Assembly (NCBI GenBank): GCA_910576895.1
Contig: CAJTJZ010000003.1
Location: 1 to 13,735 of the forward strand
Length of the DNA: 13,735 bases
Origin: an uncultured Lachnospiraceae bacterium
Lineage (GTDB): Bacteria > Bacillota > Clostridia > Lachnospirales > Lachnospiraceae
Reading direction: 5' to 3'
In this document: in pieces, positions 1 through 11,200 of the stretch
Layout: each line of letters starts with the position of its first letter
Numbering within the stretch: position 1 is the first letter of the stretch
The notes under the pieces: generated by a model
Databases searched by the model: none
Seen by the model: the letters and a program-made list of their open reading frames with translations, nothing else
Told to the model about the DNA's origin: nothing
Program-made: the position numbers and the translations under genes

Positions 1-415
1 TTCCCTATGGGAAATTACGTTCCAAACTAGAATATCTATGTGAGCTGAATGGGATTCTTTTTGTGAAACAGGAAGAAAGTTATACTTCCAAGGCTTCTTT
101 CTGGGATAACGATGTAGTTCCTGTCTATCATGCAGAGAATCCGCAGTCTTACAGTTTCAGCGGAAAACGCCTACAAAGAGGATTGTACAGAACTGCTAAT
201 GGAACTTTGCTGAATGCAGATGTCAATGGAGCATTGAATATTCTAAGAAAAAGTAGCGTTGTGGACTTGAATGTCCTATACGGTAGAGGCGAAGTGGACA
301 CGCCTGTAAGAATAAGGATTGCCTGATTTGTTAGGTAGAAACTTAAATATCAAACTTCTTACGAAGCTCCCATCCTCTTAGCGAGTTTTACGAGCGTAGG
401 TGGGGGAGAGTTCAC
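1..415 (+). mobile_element. Right end of an IS200/IS605- or IS607-type element (partial)
   Basis: This is the 3' part of a TnpB-carrying insertion sequence; the left end lies outside the window. It holds the tnpB C-terminus, then about 90 noncoding bases with an imperfect hairpin, and ends in TTCAC at 411-415. That terminal sequence, just after a G-rich arm, is typical of the right ends of clostridial TnpB elements. The right boundary is set independently: from base 416 on, the DNA is homologous to bases 5317 onward of the large arabinanase gene, while bases before 416 are not. No tnpA is visible, so family assignment between IS200/IS605 and IS607 is open. Confidence 0.85.
3..326 (+). CDS. 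tnpB: TnpB RNA-guided nuclease, C-terminal fragment
   Basis: The frame is open from base 3 and runs to TGA at 324-326, so this is the last ~107 residues of a protein whose start lies left of the window; the GTG at 63 is internal. Family hallmarks are QEESYTSKASF, FSGKRLQRGLYRT and NADVNGALNILRK. The Asp in NADVNG (codon 219-221) is the predicted third RuvC catalytic acid. The segment between SYTSKASF and the SGKR block has no CxxC pairs, so the zinc ribbon of many TnpB proteins is absent, as in a known subgroup. TnpB proteins are RNA-guided DNA endonucleases that help their element persist at the donor site after excision. Whether the N-terminal part is intact cannot be judged. Confidence 0.9.
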   Translation, partial: PYGKLRSKLEYLCELNGILFVKQEESYTSKASFWDNDVVPVYHAENPQSYSFSGKRLQRGLYRTANGTLLNADVNGALNILRKSSVVDLNVLYGRGEVDTPVRIRIA

Positions 416-435
416 CGAGATGGTAAATTAATGCT
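327..435 (+). ncRNA. Candidate omega RNA (reRNA) 3' scaffold and guide
   Basis: In TnpB elements the transcript of the tnpB 3' end and the IS right end forms the guide RNA, with the scaffold ending at the IS boundary and the guide taken from flanking DNA. Here an imperfect hairpin pairs roughly 367-376 with 398-408 (CTCCCATCCT against AGGTGGGGGAG, with small bulges), and TTCAC at 411-415 closes the element. The predicted guide would begin at 416 (CGAGATGGTAAATTAATGCT), which is coding sequence of the interrupted gene. The 5' end of the RNA probably lies inside tnpB and is not defined here. This rests on family knowledge and position only. Confidence 0.45.
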
Positions 436-1744
436 AACATATGCGGCAATTACAGCGATTGGTGAGAATAAAGTATCTGATTTAGCGAAAGCTATAGTAA
501 ATGCAGTGAAAATAGGTGGAATAACAGTAGAATATCCAATGAAAGATTTAAGTATTGGATTTGCAAATGATTATGATCCAAATTATAATCCGACAGTGGG
601 ATATTTATATTATGAAGATTATTCTGATGCAACAAATAATAATATAGGAAATCTATGGATATCATCAAATGCACAATCAAATGTAACAGTGGATAATGAT
701 AGTATGCATGGAAATTATTTCCATTTCACTACAGGATTAGATGCTGGTAATAGAGGTGCTTATTGTAATTTCTTTACCTCTGGTGAGAATATAAATGGAA
801 ATTATATTATAGAATTAGATACACAATTACAATCTGGTAATATAGCTGATCGTTCTGTATCACAATTTGTAATTACAGGAAATGATTCCACTTGGGATAT
901 TAATAGTGGTATTAAAAGTAAATATATTTTAAAATTAGATACACAAACAGTAACATCAAATTCTCTTACTCAAATATGGTATATCAATGATACACAAGAA
1001 AAAGTTATCATTCCTTATGATGCTTGGGTACATATAAAAGCTAAAGTAAATACTAAAAATAAGACAATAGATTTGATAATTACAAATAATGATACTATTC
1101 TCTATAATGAAACAGTAGCAATGACTTCAGAAACAGGTTTAAAAGGATTATATGTTTTAAGAGGACGTGGAACTGGATTTACAAAAGTTGATAATATTAA
1201 AGTAAAAGAAAGTAGAGAAACTATTGCTACTTATGGAAAAGATAATGGAGATGGGACTTATACTACAGGTGCATGGTATGATTATACTAAATATTATTCT
1301 CAAATTTTAAGTCAAAATAGCGAAATTAAAATTAATTTTCATAATTGGTCAGCAGGAACTAATAATGCCTTTAACTATGCTATTGCAATAACACCAATTG
1401 ATAGTACGGCTGGAATTTGGGAGAGTGGTGGAAAACAATGGCATTTGCGAGCAGATAGATTTAATTGTTCTACTTTTGAAACATTTTATAATGCATTTTA
1501 TCCTACCTATGAAGTGGAATGGGATTGGGATACTTTTGCTAAAATGATGAGTGACTCAGAGATTGAATTAACTGTAAAGCGTTCTAAAAATATTATTACA
1601 ATAAATGCAACCATTACAGGCAATGATAAAAATATCTATCACTATATGGTTACAACAGAAGCTGCTCCAGAAAATGGTGATCTTACTTTATATCTTGGTG
1701 GTGAGGAATGTTACCTTGAAATTTATGATATAGAAATATGTTAG
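416..1744 (+). pseudogene. IS-interrupted internal fragment of a giant arabinanase paralogue
   Basis: The longest ATG frame here is 431-1744 (437 codons), but the ATG is an internal Met. Read from 416 the frame gives RDGKLMLTY, matching RDGNLILTY at residues 1028-1036 of the downstream 3137-residue protein. Homology continues through the end of its second LamG-like domain (VSDLAKAI.., GFANDYDPN). It then runs through a ~210-residue beta-sandwich module sharing GNRGA, SQFVITG versus TQFAITG, YINDT, WVHIKA, LRGRGTG versus LSGRNSG and KVDNIK. The last ~170 residues (from about base 1220) resemble, more weakly, the 'GTVWW' module at residues 1317-1608. There is no signal peptide, catalytic domain or convincing ribosome-binding site. 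The frame stops at 1744 after a complete module, so either the stop is native or the rest was lost. Expression as a 437-residue cytoplasmic protein is unlikely. Confidence 0.85.
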
Positions 1745-1840
1745 AATAGCAATATGATTAAATCATAAGTAAATTATGAGCATAGCTTGATAATAAGAAA
1801 TAATATTTCTTTCATTCATTTTTAAAGTGGCTATAAAATT

Positions 1841-1878
1841 AAAAGATAATTAAAAAATAGAAAATAACAATAAAATAA
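1841..1878 (+). pseudogene. Decayed C-terminal tail of a giant-arabinanase-type gene
   Basis: Bases 1841-1880 match 11612-11651, the last codons and stop of the 3137-residue gene, at 36 of 40 positions by eye, including an uninterrupted 20-base block (AAAATAACAATAAAATAATT). In the corresponding frame the remnant ends ..KITIK-stop exactly as the large protein does. It carries TAG (1858-1860) where the intact gene has CAG, and TAA (1840-1842) where it has CAA. It is out of frame with the 437-codon fragment upstream. The simplest reading is that the interrupted paralogue once had the same C-terminal Ig-like domain and that most of its 3' part was deleted or eroded. Confidence 0.7.
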
Positions 1879-1890
1879 TTTAGAGTAATT

Positions 1891-1929
1891 ACCTCGTATT
1901 GTCATGATTTATGTCAATACGAGGTTTTT
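1891..1929 (+). terminator. Rho-independent terminator after the degenerate paralogue
   Basis: An 11-bp perfect stem, ACCTCGTATTG (1891-1901) with CAATACGAGGT (1915-1925), extends by three more pairs after one mismatch around a GATTT loop and is followed by a T run. It resembles the terminator at 11680-11732 in sequence (CTCGTATT versus CTCCGTATT) and in its position just after a KITIK-stop tail. That supports duplication of the whole 3' end. Confidence 0.85.
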
Positions 1930-2122
1930 AAATAGTTTTATAAATGATTATATTATTAGTAATGATTGGATAGGTTTATTTTTTAGGAAAATTGCACTAT
2001 ATTTTATGATAGTTTTTGGAAAAATAGTAAATAATTTCTAAATTTTTATCATGCAATTAGTATAAATTACAACTGTATTTAGAAAAAATTTAGAATTTTT
2101 GGTTAAAATGCATAATCTAAAA

Positions 2123-2151
2123 TTGACAAGAGTGGAAAAATTATCTATTAT
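2123..2151 (+). promoter_or_regulatory. Sigma-A-type promoter of the giant arabinanase gene
   Basis: TTGACA (2123-2128) and TATTAT (2146-2151) are separated by 17 bases, close to the vegetative consensus. Transcription would start near 2158, giving a leader of about 78 bases. The ~300-base gap from 1930 to 2235 is very AT-rich, and apart from this promoter and the ribosome-binding site I see nothing in it: no cre-like site or riboswitch that I can support. Confidence 0.7.
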
Positions 2152-2215
2152 GTTTATTATGCAGGTATTATAAAAAAACTATTATTTTTTTAGATGTATT
2201 TATGAAATTTATACA

Positions 2216-2225
2216 AAGAAGGGAG
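2216..2225 (+). promoter_or_regulatory. Ribosome-binding site fixing the ATG at 2236
   Basis: AAGAAGGGAG lies with its GGGAG core ending 10 bases before the ATG. It is the only strong Shine-Dalgarno nearby, and the ATG it serves begins a typical Gram-positive signal peptide. Confidence 0.75.
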
Positions 2226-2235
2226 ATGCATAATT

Positions 2236-5200
2236 ATGAAGAAACGATGGCAAAAGAAAATAATTGCTTGTGTGACAGCACTTGCAATGACAGTAACAGT
2301 ATTTCCGCAAAGCCAGTTATTTTTAAGGGGTGAAAAGGTAGAAGCGGCAACTAGTGAACCTGATATAACTACAGATTTGATTGGTTATTATAGTTTTGAT
2401 GATACCTTGGTAAATAATGTATCTACTACAAATGGAGTAGCTAAGCTTCATGGTGGTTCAGGTGATCCATGGAATGAACCTGTAAAAGGAACAGCAGAGT
2501 ATGCAGAAGGAATAAAGGGAAAGGCATATGTTTTTACAGGTGATACAGGTGAAATAGTAAATACGAATACAGGAATAGGAACAGTAAGAGGAGAAGGATT
2601 AGAATTAGATGTAAAAACAAGTAAATCTTTTACAATTAGTGCATGGGTAAATACTTCTGAAAAAGTAGATTATCAACCAATTGTATTTACAAATAAAGAT
2701 GGTGATAATTATATAACAGCAGGAACTAATTATAATAATTTTGCATCAGGAGGAATTGCTAATTATAAAACAACTTGGTATTGGTTAGATAAAAACAATA
2801 ATAGTGAAAGTAAATTAAAAGATTTAGAGATAGGTGAATGGACACATGTTACGATAACTTTTTCAGATGATGGAACAGTAGTAATGTATTACAATGCAGA
2901 AATTTTATCAAAACAAACTATTCCAGAATATGAAAGTGAACATTTTGCTAATATGCCAATTTTTTTAGGTATTAATTGGTGGAATCGTTCTTTTAAAGGT
3001 ATGATAGATGAAGTATATGTTTATAACAGAGCATTGTCTTCTGAGGATGTAAAGGAATTATATGACAAAAGTATAATGGAAGATGAAGATTCTGATCCTA
3101 ATATGGGAACAACAACTGTAAATAAGTTGTATAGTAAGTATTTTGGAACAGATAAAATATATAATCGTGTGACAGTTCATGATCCATCTATTGTAATTGG
3201 TTATGAGGATCAGGAAACAAAAAAAGTATATGCAGACGAAGGAGCTGGACGCAGAAAAAAATATTTTATTTTTGGTTCTCATATGGCATGGGCACATAGC
3301 TATGATATGAAAAATTGGACGATGTTCAGAAATAATATTAATGATGACTATGCAAAATTATTTGAAAAAGAAGCAAAATGGTCTGCTTTAGGTAATAAGA
3401 ATTATGATTTATCAGGAAATCTTTGGGCTCCTGATGTAATCTGGAATCCTAGCATGAATAAATGGTGTATGTATATGAGTGTCAATGGTGACAATTATTA
3501 TACTTCTATTGTATTATTGACCTCGGATGATTTGATGGGTCCTTGGACATATGAAGGGCCAGTAGTTTATTCTGGTTTTACATATGCAACTGATGCAAAT
3601 GCAAAATCAATGACTGATTTATTTGATATTATTGGTAGTGTAGAAGGAACTAGCACAATTCCAGCTCGTTATAAAGAAACACGTAATGGTAGAACTGCAC
3701 TTTATGGTATGAATGCGATTGATCCATGTGTATTTTATGATGATGATGGAAAATTGTGGATGAGTTATGGTTCTTGGTTTGGTGGTATCTATATGCTAGA
3801 GTTAGATCCTGCCACTGGTTATAGGAATAAAAGCCATACTTATACAACAAAAACGGATCTTACAGAGGATATTTATCAGGGTATTAAGATTGCTGGAGGA
3901 AATGGTTATACTGGTGAGGCATCTTATATTGAAAAGATTGGTGATCGCTATTACCTTTTTATGAGTTATGGTGGTTTTGTGGCTACTGGTGGTTATAATA
4001 TGCGTGTATTTTCATCTGAAAATGTAACAGGACCATATAAAGATTTATCAGGAAATGATGCAAGATATTATAAAAATGGTAATACTGAAATTGGTAATAA
4101 TATAAATGTTACAGGAACAGTTGGCAGTCGTCTTATGTCTTATTATAAATGGAGTTTTATTAAAGATGGCTTTGTAGCACAAGGACATAATTCTGCTGTT
4201 GTAGATACAGATGGTAAAGCATTTAATATTTATCATACAAGAAGGGATGATGGTACAGAAGGACATTCTGTTAGAGTACATCAGACGTTTGTAGCAAAAA
4301 ATCATGGTTTAGTAACAGCTCCATTTGAGTATAGTGGTGAAACGTTAGCTTCAGCAGCTTATGATAAAGCTAAAGTAGCCGGTGAGTATCAAATACTTTA
4401 TATGGATCCAAAGAAAAGTAATAATAGTTTAGCTTGTGTAGAGGAAGAAGTATTAACACTTGGAACAGATGGTAATGTATCTGGAACTCTTAATAATAAA
4501 GCTGTAACTGGCACATGGGAGCAAACAAATGATGGACCATATTTGACAATTCAAGCTGGCGGTGTTACTTATCAAGGTGTATTTTTAGAACAAAATATAG
4601 AAGAAACTGCTTATGAAACTATGTGTTTTACAGTAGTTGGTAATAATGATATTGCTATATGGGGTTATCAAAATCCTTTGGGTAATGCAAATGTAGCTTA
4701 TAATGCAAAGAATACGAATGCACAGATTCCAGACAAGGCATTTGTAGGAACAAAGTTAGATTTTAATACAAAAGGGTATTTTGGAGCTACATATAAATGG
4801 GAATCATTAGATACAAGCTTAATTAGTGCAGATGGTGTTGTACAGCCTGTAGATCAAGATACAGATGCACAAGTACGTTTAACAATTACAAAAGGTGAAT
4901 ATAGTCATAGTAAAATTTTAACAATTAAAATTATATGTGAGGAATCCAAAAGTCAATTACTGCCAATTGAAAGTGATGCAGTTTTGGCTGAATATGATAC
5001 AAAAGAACAATTTAATAATGCAACGCCGGATAGTAAAATTTCTCAAAATACAGGATTATCACTTAGCTTCTTTACAAAAGGTGTAACTTCTGATTGGACA
5101 TCTATGTTGGTTGCACAAGGAGAACTAGAACTTGGTTTATCAACACTTACAAGACGTTCAAGTGATTCATGGTGTAATTTTAATGAATCACAAACAGAAA

Positions 5201-8200
5201 GATCTGAGTATTCAGAGCAATTATATCCAAATGGAGAAAATATACATAAAGCTTTTTATGATAATAATTATTATGTAACAATTAGTGTCAATACAGATGG
5301 CTCGATTAGTTATTATAGAGATGGAAATTTAATATTAACATATAAATCTAATGTACAAAAGGCAGATGGCAATCTTAATAGTACGATTGGTGAAGTTGCA
5401 TCAAAAATTATTGAGTGTTATAAGAAAGAAACATTAAAGTTTGTTTATGATAATATAAGTAATGTTGTAGTAGGTTATGGTGCAGATTTTGAACCATCTT
5501 CTGAAGATATAACGGAAGGGTATGAGTATTATGCAGATTATGATAATAGAGGTAGTGCATCTGATTGGAAGAAAGGTAGTGGTGCAGGCATTCTCTCTTT
5601 AGAGTATGATAATACTTATGGTAATTATGTACAAATGGTTCCTAGTACTGATAGTGGTAATCGAGGAGCGGAATTAAATTTTTATACTGCAAATAGTGAA
5701 AGTAATTTAATAGATTATGTAGTAGAATTAGATACTTCTTTAACTGGAGGAGTGCAGGATGAGCGATCTGCTACACAATTTGCTATTACAGGAACGAACG
5801 CTAGTTATGTTAGTAATAACGTGAATAATGGAATTGCATCAAATTATATTTTAAAATTAGCCTCTCCAACTTATTTAGCATCTAAACCAGAAACAAGAAC
5901 TACTTATTATATCAATGATAGTACAACAGATTCTATTACAATTGATACTGGTACATGGGTACATATTAAAGCTCATGTGGTTGGAAAAACAGTTGGACTT
6001 ACCATTACAAATAATGCAACTGGAAAGGAAATTTATAATGGAATTGTAAAAGCTAATGGAGAAGGAAAACTAAATGGACTTTATATATTATCTGGCCGTA
6101 ATAGTGGTGTAATTAAAGTGGACAATATTAAGGCTTATGAAAATAATGATCGTCAGCCCGGAATAAAAGGTGATGTCGAGAAATTAACAGGTACTGTTTG
6201 GTGGGAAGAAAATCAGGTAGGAAAAGACTATAAACTTACTGGTAATGGTTCTATTGTATTATATGTTAGAGCTGATGATTTAGATGCAAATAATTATGGT
6301 GCATTTAATGTTGAATTAAAAGGTGATCCAAATTATATTTTAACTACTGGTTCTGATAAAAATGCATGGACTGTAGAAGGTAGTCAAGATATTGGTACTA
6401 TTACAGGTATACCTGCTGAAACGGGCAGTATTTTAGAAAAAGGACATACTTATAGAATTACAGTTACTAGATCTGGGAAAGATATTACCGTTGAGTATTA
6501 TGATATGGCAAGAAATAAAGAATATTGGACAACACAATGGCTCAATAGTAATATGCCAGATACATTTGGGGTTCATATTATTGCACAAGTTGGAACATAT
6601 TCTATATGGCAGAAAGAAACTTTAACAGGTACTGCTTGGTGGACAGGAAGTCAGGTAGGAAAAGATTATGAACTTATTGGAGATGGTTCTCTTGTTTTAA
6701 ATGTGAAAGCAGATGCCTTAAATGAAAGTAATTATGGTGCATTTAATGTTGAATTAAAGGGTGAAAAGGATGGAACAAATTATTTTTTAACTACGGGTTC
6801 TGATAAGAATGCATGGACTGCAGAAGGTAGTGAGGGTATTGGCAAAATTACAGGTATACCAGATATAAAAGAAAGTACCTTGCAGAAAGACCATAACTAT
6901 AAAATCATAATTACAAGGATTGGACAGGATTTTGTTATTGAATATTATGATATGACAACAGATCAAAGTTATTGGTCGGCAAAATGGCAAGATAGTAATA
7001 TGCCAGATATAGTAAATACGCATATTATGGCTCAGATTGGCACATATACAGTACAGCGTATTCATACTTATAAGTCTGCAGTTACTACAGAAGCTACTTG
7101 TACTGAGGATGGTGTTCGGACTTATACATGCCAATATTGTGATGATCATTATAATGAAGTAATTGAAGCCATGGGTCACACAGAAGTTATAGATCAAGCT
7201 GTAGAAGCAACATGTACTACTGATGGTAAAACAGAAGGCAGTCATTGTAGTATTTGTGAAGAAGTTCTTGTAGAACAGGAAGTAATTCCAGCACTAGGTC
7301 ATGATTATAGCAAAAGCACTTATTCCAACAATACAATTACAATAAGTTGTTCCAAATGTGACAGTACAAGAAAAGTTATATTAGAAACACAAGAAGGAAC
7401 GATTGGAAATAGCTATGATCCAAAAGGCAGTGCAGAAAATAGCATTCTTCTTCCAACAGCAACTACCATTACAAGAACTGGTTATACATTAAAAGGATGG
7501 TCAGATACAGCTTCTGGAAGTGTAAAATACCAAGGAGAAGTAGAATATGAAACATTACTTTCAACAGAAGATACCATTACAATCTATGCCATTTGGGAGA
7601 AAATAGGAGGTCCAACTGGTACGATTACTATAGCAGAAGGAAAATGGGATTCTTTCCTTACAACAATTACCTTTGGAATTTACAAATCAAAACAAGAAGA
7701 AATTACAATTGATGCACAGGCGGAAAATGGTATAAAAGCAGTTTCCTATTTAATTGCGAGAGATGGAAATAGCTATACAGAAGAACAATTAGCAACTATG
7801 GATTGGACGGCTTATGATTCTACTGCAAAACCAAAACTAGAAAAGAATACAAAAAATGTTGTCTATGCAAAATTAGAAGATCAGGCTGGAAATATTCGCT
7901 ATCTTTCTTCTAATGGTATTATAGAAGATGAAATAGCACCACAGATTACAGGATTTGATGTGAATGTGGGAGGACTTACCGATCATAGTGCAGAGCTTTA
8001 TGCAGAAGCAAATGAAGATGGAACTTATTATTTTGTTCTTTATAAAGATTCCGAAGATAGTTTGCAGAGTAAGAAGGATTCAGAACTTGCAGAAGCGATT
8101 ATTGCAAATGCAACAAAAAGTGGTGCAATCCCTGCAGGAGATAGAGTTATTCTTTCAGAAACAAAACTAGAAAAAGCAACAAACTATAATGCTTATATAG

Positions 8201-11200
8201 CAGTAAGAGATGCTGCAGGAAATGCTTCTTCTCGTGTATGTCTTTTTACAACAGCACAGGGAATGTTAGAATTAACAAATCCAACGATAACAGGTTCTGT
8301 TATTTATAACTCTGATTTAGTAGCAGATGCATCGAATACAGAAAATTTAAAGAATTATAGTTATCAATGGTATCGTAGCAGTAAACCAATTACAGAAGAT
8401 ACTGATTTTTCCAGTTTAGAAGTGATTGGAAAAGCAGTAAAAGGCGAATATACAATTCAAAGAGGAGATGTTGGAAAGTATTTAGCCGTTACCATTGCAC
8501 TAGAACATGAAGTTTATGCAGGTTCTTGTAAGACATATCTTACAGAACCAGTAAAGCCAAAGATGGTTACAGCAACAGCAACAATCAAAGATAAGGAATA
8601 TAATGGAACTACCGATGCAGAAATTTCTGAACTTATATTAGATGGAGTGATTCCAAGGGATCAAGATCAGGTAACAGCAATTGCTGGTGATGCTATTTTT
8701 GTAGATTCAAAGGTAGGAAATGAGAAAGAGGTAACTGTTTCTAATGTTGCATTGCAGGGAACGTATGCTTCTTGTTATCAATTGGAACAAACCACAATAA
8801 AGACAACAGGAAATATTGTGAGGGCAGGAAATGCACCAAATATGCCAAATGCAGCACAAGTTTGGAATGTATCCAATGAGATTACAACAGTAGGTGCTAT
8901 CACACTTCCAAAAGATTGGATATGGCATACAGATGATGCAGAAAAGCAATTAATAGAAGGCGTAGAGATAACAGCAGTTGCAGTTTATAATGGAGAAGAT
9001 AAAGGAAATTATAAAGTAGAATCTGTTGAAATTAAGATTCAAAGATCAACATGTGCACATAAAGAAACAGAGATAAGAAATGAAAAAGCAGCTACTTGTA
9101 CCGAAACAGGTTATACAGGAGATACTTATTGCCTGTCTTGTAATCAACTTGTTTTAGCAGGAAATGAAACTTCGGCACTTGGCCATAGTTTTACTGATTA
9201 TAAAGAAAATGGAGATGCCACCTGTACAGAGGATGGAACAAAGACAGCAACATGTGAACGTTGTGGGGAAACAAAGACGATTGTATCTGAAGGAACGAAA
9301 AAAGGGCATACCATTGTAATTGATCCTGCTATTGAGCCAAGCTGTACTGCAATTGGAAAAACGGAAGGAAAACATTGTTCTGCTTGTGGAGAAGTATTAG
9401 AAGCACAAAAAGGAATTGCAGCTTTAGGACATGATTATGAAAGCAAAGTTACCAAAGAACCAACGGTAACAGAAACAGGAATTAGAACATATACTTGTAA
9501 ACGATGTGATCATAGTTATACAGAGGAAATTGCAAAACTTCCAGAAGAAACACATAAGCATGAATATACAGAAACAATTACTAAAGAGCCAACTTGTACC
9601 GTAGAAGGTGTTACTACTTTTGTATGTAGTTGTGGTGATCAATATACAGAGGCAATCAAAGCTTTGGGTCATAATTATGAAGTGGTGATTATAAAACCAG
9701 CAACGGTAACAGAAAGTGGGATTCAAAGAAAAACTTGCAAACGATGTGAAGATACTTATACAGAAGAAATTCCAAAATTAGAAGAAGAACATAAGCATCA
9801 ATATACAGAAACAATTACCAAAGAACCAACTTGTACAGAAAAAGGAATCAAAACTTATGTATGTACTTGTGGTGAACAATATACAGAGGACTTAGAAGCT
9901 CTTGGTCATGATTATAAGTCAGAAATTACAAAACCAGCAACAGAGACAGAAACAGGAATAGAGACCTTTACTTGTACTCGTTGTGATGATAGTTATACAA
10001 AGGAGATTCCAAAGTTAGAGGAAGAACATAAACATCAATATACAGAAACAATTACCAAAGAACCAACTTGTACAGAAAAAGGAGTAAAAACCTTTACTTG
10101 TAGTTGTGGCGATCAATATACAGAGGATTTGAAAGCTCTTGGCCATGATTATAAGTCAGAGATTACAAAACCAGCAACGATAACAGAAACAGGAATAGAG
10201 ACCTTTACTTGTAGTCGATGCAAAGATGAATATACAAAGGAAATTCCAAAATTAGAAGGACCTCAGCCACCAAATGGAAATACAGGTAATACAGGCTCTA
10301 GTGGTGGAACAAGTAGTCCTACAGGAAGTACAAGTAATAATACACAAACAAATAATAATACAAACAATACAGATAATACAAATACAACTCCACAAGAACC
10401 ATCAGAAAATACACCAAATGATGATAAAACAGAAGATAAGAAAGTAACAACGGAAACAAAACCAGATGGAACAAAGGTGGAAACAGTAACAGAAACAAAA
10501 TCAGATGGTACTACCATAGAAACAGTAACGGAAACAAAAACGGATGGTTCTACAATAAGTACAAAGGAAATAAAAACAGAGGATGAGAGTGCTTCTTTAG
10601 TTACTGTAGTAGAAACAGCATCTGATGGAAAAGTAACTATAAATTCTGTTATTCGTACTGGTGTTTCTGATACATCCGATACGGTAACGATTGCAGAGGA
10701 ACTTTTGAAAGATGTTGCAAGTGATGAAAGATTAGATAGTATTGTTGTAGAAATTACAGATACAACCGTAAACTCTGCTACAAAAGAAAGTAAAAAAACC
10801 GTTGTAAATGTCAACATTCCTTCTGTAGAAGGAGTTGCTGTAGAAAAAGTAGTGCTTACAAAGGACAGTATTGAAGCTGCAAAAAATATTGGCAAAGGTC
10901 TTGTAGTAAATATAATAAATGGATGTGCAAAAGAAGGAACAATCAATAATTATAAAGTGACAATTCCTGCAAAGCAGTTAGCAAAGATTGATTCTGCTAT
11001 TCAAGAAATTAATGTGGAAATTGTTGCAGAACCAGTAACTAATGTTTCTGATGCATCTAAAAAGAATGCTATCACAAAGATTGTCAACAAAAACAAAGGA
11101 AAAGGCAAAAAGACTTGCGTGGTATCTCTTGCTACAAATAAAGAGGTAAAGGCAGGTATGAATGTTACCATTCCTGTCACGGAGAAAACAAGTATTGCCA

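Noticed and set aside
431..1744. A free-standing 437-residue hypothetical protein starting at ATG 431
   Set aside because: Homology to the arabinanase extends upstream of the ATG to the exact IS boundary, and there is no signal peptide or good ribosome-binding site, so it is a gene remnant.
6787..7245. A 152-codon reverse-strand open frame
   Set aside because: It is a shadow of module B and the cysteine-pair repeats; the Cys/Ile/Phe-rich translation has no family features.
9049..10260. CRISPR-like or noncoding tandem array
   Set aside because: Repeats keep the reading frame, the period is 237 bases and variation follows codons, so they are protein repeats.
10263..10946. A 227-codon reverse-strand open frame
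   Set aside because: It lies opposite the Asn/Thr- and Lys/Glu-rich coding linker; its Ser/Val/Phe-rich product is what the complement of such codons gives, and it has no start context.
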